Of a stretch of DNA of 64,000 nt, positions 45,243 to 52,989 are shown piece by piece. The notes under the pieces are model-generated. The model did no database searches, was not told where the DNA came from, and saw only the letters and a list, made by a program, of their open reading frames with translations. Source of the DNA: Desulfurellaceae bacterium bin18 (GTDB lineage Bacteria; Desulfobacterota; Binatia; Bin18); contig MPMI01000006.1 in NCBI GenBank assembly GCA_002238415.1, positions 62,001 to 126,000 on the forward strand, in the 5' to 3' direction. The number at the start of each line of letters is the position of its first letter. The first letter of the stretch is position 1. The position numbers were made by a program, and so were the translations under genes.

Positions 45243-45280
45243 ATATTACTTGTAGATGAATATCACGACAGGAGGAATCA

Positions 45281-45421
45281 ATGGCACAACTGGGTAAACG
45301 CTATATGTGCGAAGATTGCGAGACTGAGGTACTGTGCAACAAGCCGGGCGACGGCGCACTCCACTGCTGCGATAAAGAAATGCCGCTCAAGGAAGCCAAG
45401 CCGCTTCCGTCGTCTGACTGA
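45281..45421 (+). CDS. Desulforedoxin-like mini-protein, 46 residues
   Basis: Begins MAQLGKRYMCEDCETEVLC and has cysteines at 10, 13, 29 and 30: the CxxC...CC pattern of desulforedoxin, a rubredoxin-type Fe(Cys)4 protein also found as the N-terminal domain of desulfoferrodoxin. The Gly and Asp around the loop (KPGDGALHCC) fit. ATG at 45281 with AGGAGG upstream (45270-45275). It follows ygfZ by 38 bp and is ended by a strong terminator at 45458. No desulfoferrodoxin active-site domain is attached. A homologue of 38 residues lies at 50164. Confidence 0.85.
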   Translation: MAQLGKRYMCEDCETEVLCNKPGDGALHCCDKEMPLKEAKPLPSSD

Positions 45422-45457
45422 TACCGGTCTGTTGCAAACTGTACACCTGACAGTGAG

Positions 45458-45486
45458 GAGCGAGGGAAACCTCGCTCTTTCCTTTT
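45458..45486 (+). terminator. Rho-independent terminator after the 46-residue gene
   Basis: GAGCGAGG (45458-45465) and CCTCGCTC (45470-45477) pair around a GAAA tetraloop, followed by TTTCCTTTT. It ends the ygfZ/desulforedoxin transcript just ahead of the next amidohydrolase gene. Confidence 0.9.
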
Positions 45487-45495
45487 CTGGGGGCT

Positions 45496-47055
45496 ATGTC
45501 TTCCGCACCCTACACTGCTGACCTGCTGCTGTACGGTGGACATGTCCTCACCTTCGACCCGAACCGGCCTGAAGCACAAGCGGTCGCTATCGCGGCAGGA
45601 AGAATCCTCGCGGTCGGCACCGAGGAGGAACTGCGCCCCTTTGTCTCGCCGAAAACACAGGCCTTAGCGTGCGCCGGGAGAACGGTCCTGCCCGGCTTCA
45701 TCGACCCCCACCTGCACCTTTTTGCCTGGGCGAGCCGCTACTGCGGTGCAGACCTGAGTGCAGCCCGATCAATTGCCGAAATCCAGTCTCAACTCCAGGC
45801 GCGTCTGACTACGCTCGGCTCGCAAGACTGGCTGCGTGGCTATGGCTATGACGAGTTCTTTCTCGATGAGAAACGCCATCCGAACCGACACGACCTCGAT
45901 GCCATAGCGACCGACCGACCCGTGCTCCTGCGCCATCGGACCGGTCATTCAGCCGTTCTGAATAGCGCCGCACTCCGGCAAACCGGCATACACGCTCAGT
46001 TTACCCCTCCAAACGGCGGTAACATTGAGCGCGATACCAGGGGAGAACCAACGGGTGTGGTCTATGAATTGGAGTCGTTTCTGCGGACCGTCATGCCTCC
46101 GCTTCCATCGCAGGAGTTTCAGACCGGATTACGACAGGTTAACCACGCATTACTCAGACACGGGGTGTGTTCGTTTCATGACGCCAGCGCCGGCAATACG
46201 CTGGAGGCTATCGAGCGCTTCTCCGCCCTACGAGCCGACGGGATCATACGTCCCCATGCAACAGTAATGGTTGGGATTGAGGCTTTCTCTCAGGCGAGCC
46301 AGACCGACCTCGCCGCCTTCAAGCAAGCCGACCGGCAAGCTGCTCAGGTTCGGCTTGGCAGTATCAAAATCATGCTGCACGAAAGCAGAGGCGAGTTGTA
46401 TCCGCCGCCAGACGATCTGGCGGAAATGGTCTGGCAGGTGCACCGCCACGGTTTTCAGGTCGCCATCCATGCGGTTGAAGAAGCCCCCGTCTGCGCGGCC
46501 CTCGACGCGATCCGGCAGGCCCAGGAACGGCTGCCTCGCCGTGATCGTCGTCATCGGATTGAACACTGCACGCTCTGCCCTCCGCCGTTGCTCGACACCC
46601 TGGCCGAGACGGGCTGTGCGGTGGTGATGCAGCCGGGCTTTTTGTATTTTTATGGCGATAAATATGCGGCGGAAGTTGATCCAGAGGTACACGATTGGCT
46701 GTACCGGGCAAAAAGCTTCCGGGATCATAACATCCCAGCTGTCGGCAGTTCGGATTGTCCTATCGCCCCGCAGGCCCCACTGGCAGCGATTCAAGCTGCC
46801 GTCACGCGCCAGTCCCGAACCGGCACTCCTCTCAATCCCGCCGAACGCTTGTCCTGTCTTGAGGCGCTTGGTCTGTTCACCCACGCAGCCGCCTGGGTTG
46901 GATTTGAGGAAAACCAGGTCGGCAGAATCATCACTGGTATGCGTGCGGATATAGCTATCCTCGATAGCGACGTGACGCGGCTCCCGGCTGAAGCGATAAG
47001 CCGGGCAAGTGTCTGCACCACAATCATTGACGGCCGGATTGTCTATTCGGCATAA
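45496..47055 (+). CDS. Amidohydrolase_3 family (YtcJ-like) metal-dependent hydrolase
   Basis: A 519-residue amidohydrolase. ADLLLYGGHVLTFDPNRP, the first metal site in PGFIDPHLHLFAW (H-x-H), LLRHRTGHSAVLNSAAL, FQVAIHAVEEAP and VGSSDCPIAP are typical of the YtcJ/N-acyl-D-amino-acid group. It would hydrolyse an amide or lactam in the cytoplasm. ATG at 45496 with TGGGGGC upstream. Half of the palindromic repeat (47054-47070) sits at its stop. It heads a run of CoA genes to 50142. Confidence 0.88.
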   Translation: MSSAPYTADLLLYGGHVLTFDPNRPEAQAVAIAAGRILAVGTEEELRPFVSPKTQALACAGRTVLPGFIDPHLHLFAWASRYCGADLSAARSIAEIQSQLQARLTTLGSQDWLRGYGYDEFFLDEKRHPNRHDLDAIATDRPVLLRHRTGHSAVLNSAALRQTGIHAQFTPPNGGNIERDTRGEPTGVVYELESFLRTVMPPLPSQEFQTGLRQVNHALLRHGVCSFHDASAGNTLEAIERFSALRADGIIRPHATVMVGIEAFSQASQTDLAAFKQADRQAAQVRLGSIKIMLHESRGELYPPPDDLAEMVWQVHRHGFQVAIHAVEEAPVCAALDAIRQAQERLPRRDRRHRIEHCTLCPPPLLDTLAETGCAVVMQPGFLYFYGDKYAAEVDPEVHDWLYRAKSFRDHNIPAVGSSDCPIAPQAPLAAIQAAVTRQSRTGTPLNPAERLSCLEALGLFTHAAAWVGFEENQVGRIITGMRADIAILDSDVTRLPAEAISRASVCTTIIDGRIVYSA

Positions 47056-47070
47056 AGAGTAAGTATGTCC
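47054..47070 (+). repeat. Half-site related to the AAGAGTAAACGTGTCC palindrome
   Basis: AAAGAGTAAGTATGTCC matches the arm of the inverted repeat at 20862 in 14 of 17 positions. It overlaps the stop of the amidohydrolase and supplies the ATG of the next gene. No matching second arm is visible, so chance similarity is possible. Confidence 0.4.
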
Positions 47071-47784
47071 CCTCCCGCAGTCCTGTACGAAAAAGACGAC
47101 GGCATCGCCGTTGTCAGCCTCAACCGGCCCGCCATGCTCAACGCCTATAACGTGGAGATGCGGGACGATCTGTACGAGATTCTTCAGGCTGTCCGGGATG
47201 ATCCCGAGGTTCGGGTCATGATCCTGCGTGGCGAAGGCCCAGCCTTTTGTACCGGCGGAGACGTTTCAGAGTTCGGTTCAGCTCCCTCTCCGGTGCGGGC
47301 GCGTGAAATCCGCTGGCAACGGGACAACTGGGGGCTGCTGTTACGGCTGCCTCAACCCACCATTGCGGCGGTCCACGGCTATACCGTCGGCGGTGGAATG
47401 GAAATGGCCCTGCTGTGTGATATGTGCATTGCCGCGGATGATACGGTCTTCTTTCTGCCGGAAACGGGTCTGGGCATGGTCCCTGGAGTCGCCGGAACGC
47501 AGACCGCCCCCAGGGCAATCGGACTCGGTCGTGCTCTGGACATGGTCCTCACCGGCAAGCGGCTCGGGGCAGACCAAGCCCTCCAGATTGGCCTGGTAAA
47601 TCAGGTGGTTCCCTTGGCCACCCTCTTGACGGAAGCTGAATCTCTGGCATACACACTGTCCCGTTGTAATCCAACAGTCGTCGCCCTGGCAAAACGGGCC
47701 GTCCGACAGGGCGCCGACCTGCCTTTATCCGATGGCTTACGACTGGAACAAAATCTATTTGCACTGGTAAAGGAGCACGTATGA
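47065..47784 (+). CDS. Enoyl-CoA hydratase, canonical glutamates present
   Basis: A 239-residue crotonase. SLNRPAMLNAYN, FCTGGDVSEFG, GYTVGGGMEMALLCD and LPETGLGMVPGVAGTQTAPR keep both catalytic glutamates of enoyl-CoA hydratase (GGGME and LPE). It is a good candidate for a real hydratase or isomerase. ATG at 47065. Its stop overlaps the ATG of the acyl-CoA synthetase gene (ATGA), so the two are translationally coupled, pointing to one pathway: acid activation, then hydration. Confidence 0.88.
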   Translation: MSPPAVLYEKDDGIAVVSLNRPAMLNAYNVEMRDDLYEILQAVRDDPEVRVMILRGEGPAFCTGGDVSEFGSAPSPVRAREIRWQRDNWGLLLRLPQPTIAAVHGYTVGGGMEMALLCDMCIAADDTVFFLPETGLGMVPGVAGTQTAPRAIGLGRALDMVLTGKRLGADQALQIGLVNQVVPLATLLTEAESLAYTLSRCNPTVVALAKRAVRQGADLPLSDGLRLEQNLFALVKEHV

Positions 47785-49334
47785 ATACGTCACAGTTCAT
47801 CGGTATTCCGGGCATGATGTTTCCGGACCAGGAAATCCTGGCTTTCGAAGGTAACCGGTTGACCTATGGAGTACTCGTGGATCGGGTCAAACGGCTGGCC
47901 AGCAGTTTGCGTGACCAAGGAATTCAGGCGGGTGATCGTGTGGCGATCTTGCAGACAAACTGTAACCAATACGTCGAAGCCTATTATGCCACGGCGACGC
48001 TGGGCGCGACCTTCGTGCCGCTGAACTATCGGGCCAAGCCGCCGGAATTGGAATATATGATTACCGCGGCGGAGACCAAGCTGCTGTTTGTGGGCGATCG
48101 CTATATCGACCTGGTCAATAGCCTCAAGCCGAATCTCGGCTGTGTGGAGAAATATGTCACGATAGAAACGCAGCGTGACGATATGCTGCACTACGATGAC
48201 TTTATCGAGCAGGGCTCGCCCGACATCGAAGAGGTCGAGGTGGATGAGGGCGACCTGTCCATCCTGATGTATACCAGTGGCACGACGTCTCTGCCCAAGG
48301 GCGTGATGCTGACCTACGGCGGATTCACCAACTATGTCATCGGCACCGTCGAGATGGCGGACGGGACCCCGCGCGGCACTTCACTGCTGTGCGCGCCGCT
48401 CTACCATATTGCCGGCACGATGAACATCATGACCGCGCTGTGGAACGGACGGAAGATCGCCATCCTGCGTCAGTTCGATACCAAAGAATGGTTGGAGGCC
48501 GTGCAGACCGAGCAAGTGACGCACGCCTTTGTCGTGCCCACGATGCTGAAACAGCTCATCGATCATCCCGATTTCTCGAACCATGACCTGTCGAGCTTAC
48601 AGAACGTCTCCTATGGCGGCGCGCCCATGGCCTTCCCCGTCATTCGTAAAGCCATTGATGTGTTCCCGGACTCGACCGGTTTTGTGAATGCCTTTGGCCA
48701 GACCGAAACCAACTCGACCCTGACCGTCCTTGGACCGGACGATCATAAACTGAACGGCACACCGGAAGAAGTCGAGCGCAACCTGAAGCGCTTGACCTCG
48801 GTCGGCAAACCGCTGCCGGATGTGGAAGTCCAGGTCCTTGATGACGACAATAAAGAGCTGCCGGCCAACGAGATCGGTGAGGTGGTCATTCGCACTCCGC
48901 GCGTGATGAAGGGCTACGCCAATCAGGAAAGCGCGACCGCCGCCCTGTTGGACGAAAACGGCTGGCTGCATACCCGCGACATGGGCTATATAGACGAAGA
49001 CGGTTATGTCTACCTGGTTGGCCGCAAGGATGACATCATCATTCGTGGCGGTGAGAATATCGCCCCGGCTGAAATCGAAGCGGTCCTGCACGCCCACCCG
49101 GCAGTCGATGAAGCGGCCATTATCGGCGTTCCGGACGTCGATTGGGGCCAAAAGATCGTTGCCTTTGTCGCCCTCAAGCCAGATCAGACGGCCACTGCGG
49201 ACGAAGTTGGCGATTTTTGCAAGGAACGGCTGGCCAGCTTTAAGAAGCCCGAGGAGATCAATTTCCTGGCTGAGCTGCCCAAGAACCCCTTAGGCAAGGT
49301 TCTTAAGAAAGAGCTCAAAGCGCAGTACGAATAG
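47781..49334 (+). CDS. AMP-dependent acyl-CoA synthetase
   Basis: A 517-residue ANL-family ligase. The phosphate loop LMYTSGTTSLPKGVML (about residues 155-170), GQTETNSTLTVLG, DMGYIDEDGYVYLVGRKDD, IRGGENIAPAEIE and the C-terminal lysine in NPLGKVLKK are all present. It activates a carboxylic acid to acyl-AMP and then acyl-CoA; the substrate cannot be read. It is coupled to the upstream enoyl-CoA hydratase by a four-base overlap and followed by a terminator. Confidence 0.92.
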   Translation: MNTSQFIGIPGMMFPDQEILAFEGNRLTYGVLVDRVKRLASSLRDQGIQAGDRVAILQTNCNQYVEAYYATATLGATFVPLNYRAKPPELEYMITAAETKLLFVGDRYIDLVNSLKPNLGCVEKYVTIETQRDDMLHYDDFIEQGSPDIEEVEVDEGDLSILMYTSGTTSLPKGVMLTYGGFTNYVIGTVEMADGTPRGTSLLCAPLYHIAGTMNIMTALWNGRKIAILRQFDTKEWLEAVQTEQVTHAFVVPTMLKQLIDHPDFSNHDLSSLQNVSYGGAPMAFPVIRKAIDVFPDSTGFVNAFGQTETNSTLTVLGPDDHKLNGTPEEVERNLKRLTSVGKPLPDVEVQVLDDDNKELPANEIGEVVIRTPRVMKGYANQESATAALLDENGWLHTRDMGYIDEDGYVYLVGRKDDIIIRGGENIAPAEIEAVLHAHPAVDEAAIIGVPDVDWGQKIVAFVALKPDQTATADEVGDFCKERLASFKKPEEINFLAELPKNPLGKVLKKELKAQYE

Positions 49335-49343
49335 TGAACAGGA

Positions 49344-49366
49344 GCGTCCTTTCGGACGCCCTTTTT
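49344..49366 (+). terminator. Rho-independent terminator after the acyl-CoA synthetase
   Basis: GCGTCC (49344-49349) and GGACGC (49354-49359) pair around TTTC, followed by CCTTTTT. The next gene starts 15 bp downstream. Confidence 0.8.
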
Positions 49367-49380
49367 GGTAAGGTGGCGGC

Positions 49381-50142
49381 GTGTCCGATCTGGTGTACGA
49401 GATTCAAGGAAAAGTGGCTTGGCTGCGCCTGTCGTGTCCGAGTCAGGGCAACCGGCTCACGCCCCTGATGGACCAGGAAATAGCAGCCGCCTGCCAAGCC
49501 ATCGAGGAGGACGAGGCGGTCGAAATCGGTGTCCTGACCGGCTCGGCCCACAGCTTTTGTGAGGGTCTGGCAAAAGCGGCCAACACCGCCCAGAAAATTC
49601 GCGAGCAGTTCGGCTCCCTCCAGTGCGTCGAAGCGCTCGCGGCCATCACAAAACCGACGCTGGCGGTCCTCAATGGTAACGCGTTCGGACTCGGGCTGGA
49701 GTTGGCCTTGGCCTGCGACCTCCGTCTGGCTGTTGCGACTGCCCGCTTCAGCCTCCCCCAGATTAGCGCGCAGATGATTCCTTTTGGTGGGGGTACACAA
49801 CGCCTGCCGCGGGTGGTCGGGCAGGCAAAGGCATTGGAGATCATCCTCACCGGCAAACAGCTTGACGCCGCTGAAGCATATCGCATCGGACTGGTCAGCG
49901 AAGTGATTACCGCGGACGACTTTCTGACCCGTGTTGACGAGATCCTATCCGGTCTGTTAGGCAAGGGCCCTATCGCTTTGCGACTGGGTAAAGAGGCGGT
50001 ACATAAAGCAATGGACCTGACGCTCGATCAGGGAGTGCGGTTGGAAGAAGACCTGTATGCCCTTCTCCAGACAACCCAGGATCGGGCCGAGGGCGTGGAA
50101 TCTTTCCTAGCCAGGCGGAAACCCCGATTTACCGGACGCTAA
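49381..50142 (+). CDS. Crotonase family protein, one glutamate conserved
   Basis: A 253-residue crotonase that begins at GTG 49381 (MSDLVYEIQGKVAWLRLS). AFGLGLELALACDLRL keeps the first hydratase glutamate; the second position is Gln in LPQISAQMIP. The oxyanion segment is unusual: SAHSFCEGLAKAAN replaces the common FSAGxD. So catalysis differs from classical hydration. Binding site is weak (GGTGGCGG). It is followed by the second desulforedoxin-like gene at 21 bp. Confidence 0.82.
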   Translation: MSDLVYEIQGKVAWLRLSCPSQGNRLTPLMDQEIAAACQAIEEDEAVEIGVLTGSAHSFCEGLAKAANTAQKIREQFGSLQCVEALAAITKPTLAVLNGNAFGLGLELALACDLRLAVATARFSLPQISAQMIPFGGGTQRLPRVVGQAKALEIILTGKQLDAAEAYRIGLVSEVITADDFLTRVDEILSGLLGKGPIALRLGKEAVHKAMDLTLDQGVRLEEDLYALLQTTQDRAEGVESFLARRKPRFTGR

Positions 50143-50163
50143 GAGAAAACAGGAGGAAGTAGT

Positions 50164-50280
50164 ATGGCAAATCAACTCGGGAAAATGTATCTGTGTGGGA
50201 GCTGCGGTGCGCAGGTCATCGTGACTAAGGGAGGAGATGGCTCGCTCAAGTGCTGCGGTGCCGAGATGCAGAAAAAATAG
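50164..50280 (+). CDS. Desulforedoxin, 38 residues
   Basis: MANQLGKMYLCGSCGAQ opens a 38-residue protein with cysteines at 11, 14, 30 and 31 and the end CCGAEMQKK. This matches true desulforedoxin in length and layout: a homodimeric Fe(Cys)4 electron carrier. ATG at 50164 with AGGAGGAAG upstream, 21 bp after a crotonase and before a strong terminator. It shares MAxQLGKxY with the 46-residue protein at 45281, so they are paralogues. Confidence 0.9.
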   Translation: MANQLGKMYLCGSCGAQVIVTKGGDGSLKCCGAEMQKK

Positions 50281-50344
50281 CCTCTCGGACACGGCTCTCA
50301 CAGAGAGCAACTGGCAGAGAGCACAGTATCGCCCTATCGATACA

Positions 50345-50373
50345 GGGCACCGCTTGCAGGGTGCCCTTTTTTT
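50345..50373 (+). terminator. Rho-independent terminator after the desulforedoxin gene
   Basis: GGGCACC (50345-50351) and GGTGCCC (50360-50366) pair around GCTTGCAG-type loop bases and are followed by seven T. Confidence 0.9.
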
Positions 50374-50499
50374 ATCACGACATCCCAAAAGTGACCTTGC
50401 AAGACAGCGAGTCACTCAGATAGCATGGCCTGCACTGCTCAGGCCCATGACAAACAACCGCTCGAATGAATCCCGAGTGCAGCCCGGAGGTTGACAACC

Positions 50500-50805
50500 A
50501 TGCCGGAAGGCGTAGCCCCCATTTCCGTCGATGAAATACAGTCCCGCATTGTTGCGGCCCTGCCCGACGCGCAGGTTCATATTCGCGATTACACCGGCGG
50601 CGGAGATCACTACGAAGCCGTTGTCGTGTCTGCGGCGTTCGACGGCAAGAACGCCGTCGCCCGGCACCGCTTGGTGTATGGCGCCCTCCAGGAGGCTATG
50701 GTTGAACGCATTCATGCCTTAGCTCTCAAAACCATGACCCCGCAGGAGTTTGAGGCCGATGCCCGGCAATCCGGCCTGGTGAATATCGAAACGCACAAAT
50801 CATAA
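50500..50805 (+). CDS. bolA: BolA-family protein
   Basis: A 101-residue class II KH-like protein. LPDAQVHIRDYTGGGDHYEAVVVS, then FDGKNAVARHRLVYGALQEAM, carry the BolA invariant RHRLVY helix and the glycine-rich loop before a candidate Fe-S-ligating His. ATG at 50500 with CGGAGG upstream; an earlier TTG at 50491 would remove the spacing. The monothiol glutaredoxin follows 25 bp downstream. BolA-glutaredoxin pairs share a [2Fe-2S] cluster and deliver it to target proteins. Confidence 0.93.
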   Translation: MPEGVAPISVDEIQSRIVAALPDAQVHIRDYTGGGDHYEAVVVSAAFDGKNAVARHRLVYGALQEAMVERIHALALKTMTPQEFEADARQSGLVNIETHKS

Positions 50806-50830
50806 ACCACGAACATACGAGGAGGAGAAC

Positions 50831-51154
50831 ATGGCAGACAGCGTACAGGCGTATATTGACGAGACCGTGAAGAACAACAAAATCCTCATCTATATGAAGG
50901 GCAATCGTACCTTCCCGATGTGCGGTTTCTCAGCCGCAACGATTCAGATCTTCGACTCTTTGGGCGTGCCGTATGAGACCGTCGACGTGCTGCAGGACCC
51001 CGCCGTGCGCGACGGTATCAAGCGCTATTCAAACTGGCCGACCATTCCTCAGCTCTATGTAAACGGCGAATTTATCGGCGGCTGCGACATCATCCAGGAA
51101 ATGCACAGCCGCGGCGAGCTTGAACCCGTCGTGCGGGCCGCCCTCGAAAGCTAA
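50831..51154 (+). CDS. grxD: Monothiol glutaredoxin (Grx4/GrxD type)
   Basis: A 107-residue CGFS glutaredoxin, with C31 in PMCGFSAATIQI, KGNRTFP before it, and WPTIPQLYVNGEFIGGCDI for glutathione binding. It binds a glutathione-ligated [2Fe-2S] cluster in a dimer or with BolA. ATG at 50831 with CGAGGAGGAG upstream. KxxxTFPMCGFS carries N-R-T rather than the common KGTPxxPxCGFS, a small variation. Confidence 0.95.
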   Translation: MADSVQAYIDETVKNNKILIYMKGNRTFPMCGFSAATIQIFDSLGVPYETVDVLQDPAVRDGIKRYSNWPTIPQLYVNGEFIGGCDIIQEMHSRGELEPVVRAALES

Positions 51155-51202
51155 GCCAAAAACCTCACCTACCACTCCATGTAGCAAGGGTAGGGAAACG
51201 CA

Positions 51203-51373
51203 ATGCGCTACAGGGTCGTCCTGCGCCATTCCGAGGAAGGCTACAGCGTTTCCTGCCCTAGTCTACCGGGTTGCTGGTCGCAAGGCGCAACCGAAGCGGA
51301 GGCCCTGGAGAATATCCGGGCCGCCATCCGAGAATATCTTGCCCCTGTCGAAGAGTTCCGTGAACTCCTATAA
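51203..51373 (+). CDS. HicB-like antitoxin-fold protein, 56 residues
   Basis: MRYRVVLRHSEEGYSVSCP, LPGCWSQGATEAEALENI and AAIREYL are the canonical pattern of the partial RNase H fold of HicB antitoxins. The DNA-binding C-terminal helix of full-length HicB is missing. ATG at 51203; AGGGAAA is a weak binding site. No HicA toxin is adjacent; instead two small proteins follow. Such HicB-only genes are common and may pair with unrelated partners. Confidence 0.8.
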   Translation: MRYRVVLRHSEEGYSVSCPSLPGCWSQGATEAEALENIRAAIREYLAPVEEFRELL

Positions 51374-51396
51374 CAGCTCCCCTCGCCTCAAGTGTC

Positions 51397-51651
51397 GTGA
51401 AATCCTTTGAAATTGTCGGCGAAATCACTGACATTGAAACCATAGCTGTTGGTAAATCAGTCAGAGACAGAGCCAGACTACGCAAGCAATACGGCCCCGG
51501 CCGTTGGCGCAAACTCAAGGGAATCGCTATACTCCGTCTCAGGACCGGTCGTATACGCAGAGCAGAAGTGCATTGGTACGAAGCACACGGCGTCGGTAGA
51601 AAAGAAATAAAGCGTAAACGTTATTTGAGAGGAGCATATGAAAACGCGTAA
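51397..51651 (+). CDS. Conserved small basic protein, 84 residues
   Basis: Starts at GTG 51397, 23 bp after the HicB-like stop. It is basic, with RKQYGPGRWRKLKGIAILRL and AEVHWYEAHGVGRKEIKRKRYL, a pattern I know from small proteins near HicB-like genes in cyanobacteria and Chloroflexi; no function is known to me. The next gene overlaps it by 14 bases. A toxin role is inferred only from size, charge and place. Confidence 0.7.
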   Translation: MKSFEIVGEITDIETIAVGKSVRDRARLRKQYGPGRWRKLKGIAILRLRTGRIRRAEVHWYEAHGVGRKEIKRKRYLRGAYENA

Positions 51652-51898
51652 GCCTTCTCATTCTCAGTTCGTTATCTGCGTGGACAACTCCGAGTATCCG
51701 GTCTCGCTTGAACTCCACAAACTCTACCGAATCCTGCCTGATGAAGATGCGGCTCTGGACGGCGACATCCGAGTCATTGATGAGAGCGGAGAGGATTATC
51801 TATACCCGGCGGAATACTTCGTTGTTATCAAAGTATCTCGTCAATCAGCCCAAGCCCTGGCCAAGTCATTTGGCCGGAGAGTTCAGCACGCTGCTTGA
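51638..51898 (+). CDS. Conserved small protein, 86 residues
   Basis: ATG at 51638, overlapping the preceding gene by 14 bases with GAGAGGAGC upstream. It has SQFVICVDNSEYPVSLELHK, YRILPDEDAALDGDIRVIDE and SGEDYLYPAEYFVVI, a layout conserved in small orphan proteins. Its pI is acidic against its basic neighbour, so it may bind it. Function unknown. Confidence 0.72.
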   Translation: MKTRKPSHSQFVICVDNSEYPVSLELHKLYRILPDEDAALDGDIRVIDESGEDYLYPAEYFVVIKVSRQSAQALAKSFGRRVQHAA

Positions 51899-51973
51899 CA
51901 GAACCGCTCTACAAGGAGCGGAACAAAAGTACGTTCAAGCGTTGCCAATCCGAAATATAGTGGAGACCGCAGT

Positions 51974-52575
51974 ATGCGTCTGTCGGAAATTCCAGAACTC
52001 CGAAACTATCCTCATGTTTTTACCTTTGTTAGAGACCATCTCTCCATGCAGTTTGGTGATGTTCGAGCCATGCTGCGGCTCCCGCTTCCAGAGCCCGGCC
52101 TAGAGCACGGCTGTAATTTTGCCGTGACAGATAGACTATGCAGCCTAATCAGCGGGCTTTCGGTGACGATCTTTATGCCCTCAAACCTCGTCGGAGGAGA
52201 ACGTATAGGCTCAGGAGAGACTTATAGACAACTCATCGAGAACTTCTACCCTTGGGCTCCGACAGAGAATCGCCGAGAAGCGATCCAAGTTTTATACAAC
52301 ATTATTCGGAATCCCTTTGCCCACTCGTTGGGAGTCCACGAACAATCCGGTTATATCGTCAACGTCCAAAAAGAGTCTCTTACATCTGAGCAGATAGAAC
52401 ACCTAGAAATATCCCAAGCTCAGCCGAGTCGGCGGCCTCCTGGACTTTCGAGGTCGGGACAATGCTGGACGCCAAAGGCTTTTACAGAGATGTATTCCAT
52501 ATGTTCTGGAATCTGGTCAGGGACGAACAGCAGAAGCCTATGCTGCCTGGCGGACTGAGGAGAACGATACTTTGA
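51974..52575 (+). pseudogene. HEPN-like protein with frameshift
   Basis: The frame from ATG 51974 (GGAGA upstream) encodes about 145 sensible residues, including IIRNPFAHSLGV with R112-N-P-F-A-H117, the R-x4-H motif of HEPN ribonucleases. After about 52407 that frame turns to Arg/Ser/Cys-rich nonsense (stop 52558). A second frame continues from about 52411 with AASWTFEVGTMLDAKGFY and DVFHMFWNLVRDEQQK and stops at 52575. A one- or two-base indel near GAAATATCCC (52406-52415) explains it. This could be a dead toxin or a sequencing error. The HEPN identification is motif-based only. Confidence 0.6.
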
Positions 52576-52734
52576 TATTGCCACACAACGCATGGTGATC
52601 GTCGGACGACACAAAAATCGGTTGGTCCCGATAGCCTATGAACAGGCTGGTGAGACAACAACTCCTGTTACCTTCATGTCACGACTCGACAACAGATTAG
52701 CCTCAGACTGCGGACAGGGAAATATCGGCCATGA
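52559..52734 (+). pseudogene. Remnant of a small DUF2283-partner protein
   Basis: One frame reads ERYFDIATQRMVIVGRHKNR and IAYEQAGETTTPVT to about 52672; the next frame continues LHVTTRQQISLRLRTGKYRP and stops at 52734, overlapping the DUF2283 ATG (ATGA). One missing base at about 52672 joins them. The VTTRQQI...RLRTG ending is familiar from small proteins that precede DUF2283 genes. The N terminus is missing or merged with the HEPN-like gene. It is likely a decayed toxin-like partner. Confidence 0.55.
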
Positions 52735-52961
52735 AAAAACCAAAACTGGCATACTTCGAGCAAGAAGATATCCTACATCTTATCGTTTCCGAAGAGGACG
52801 AAGCGAGCAGCATTGAGCTGAGCCCCAATACTACGGCGGAGCTAAATGAGAGCGGCGAATTGATTGGGATTGAAATTTTGAACGCCAGTACGTTTGTCCA
52901 AGAAACACTCATGGAGGGCGTGCAGGCAAAGGTCCTCCAACTTATTCCTGCCGGCAAATAA
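52731..52961 (+). CDS. DUF2283 domain protein
   Basis: A 76-residue protein: LAYFEQEDILHLIVSEEDE, SIELSPNTTAELNESGELI and GIEILNAS are the DUF2283 signature. ATG at 52731 overlaps the stop of the broken upstream gene. The family has no firm function; it often sits as the second gene of a toxin-antitoxin-like pair, where it could be the antitoxin. Confidence 0.85.
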   Translation: MKKPKLAYFEQEDILHLIVSEEDEASSIELSPNTTAELNESGELIGIEILNASTFVQETLMEGVQAKVLQLIPAGK

Positions 52962-52989
52962 CCAAATCTCCACTACCTGCCGACCTGTG

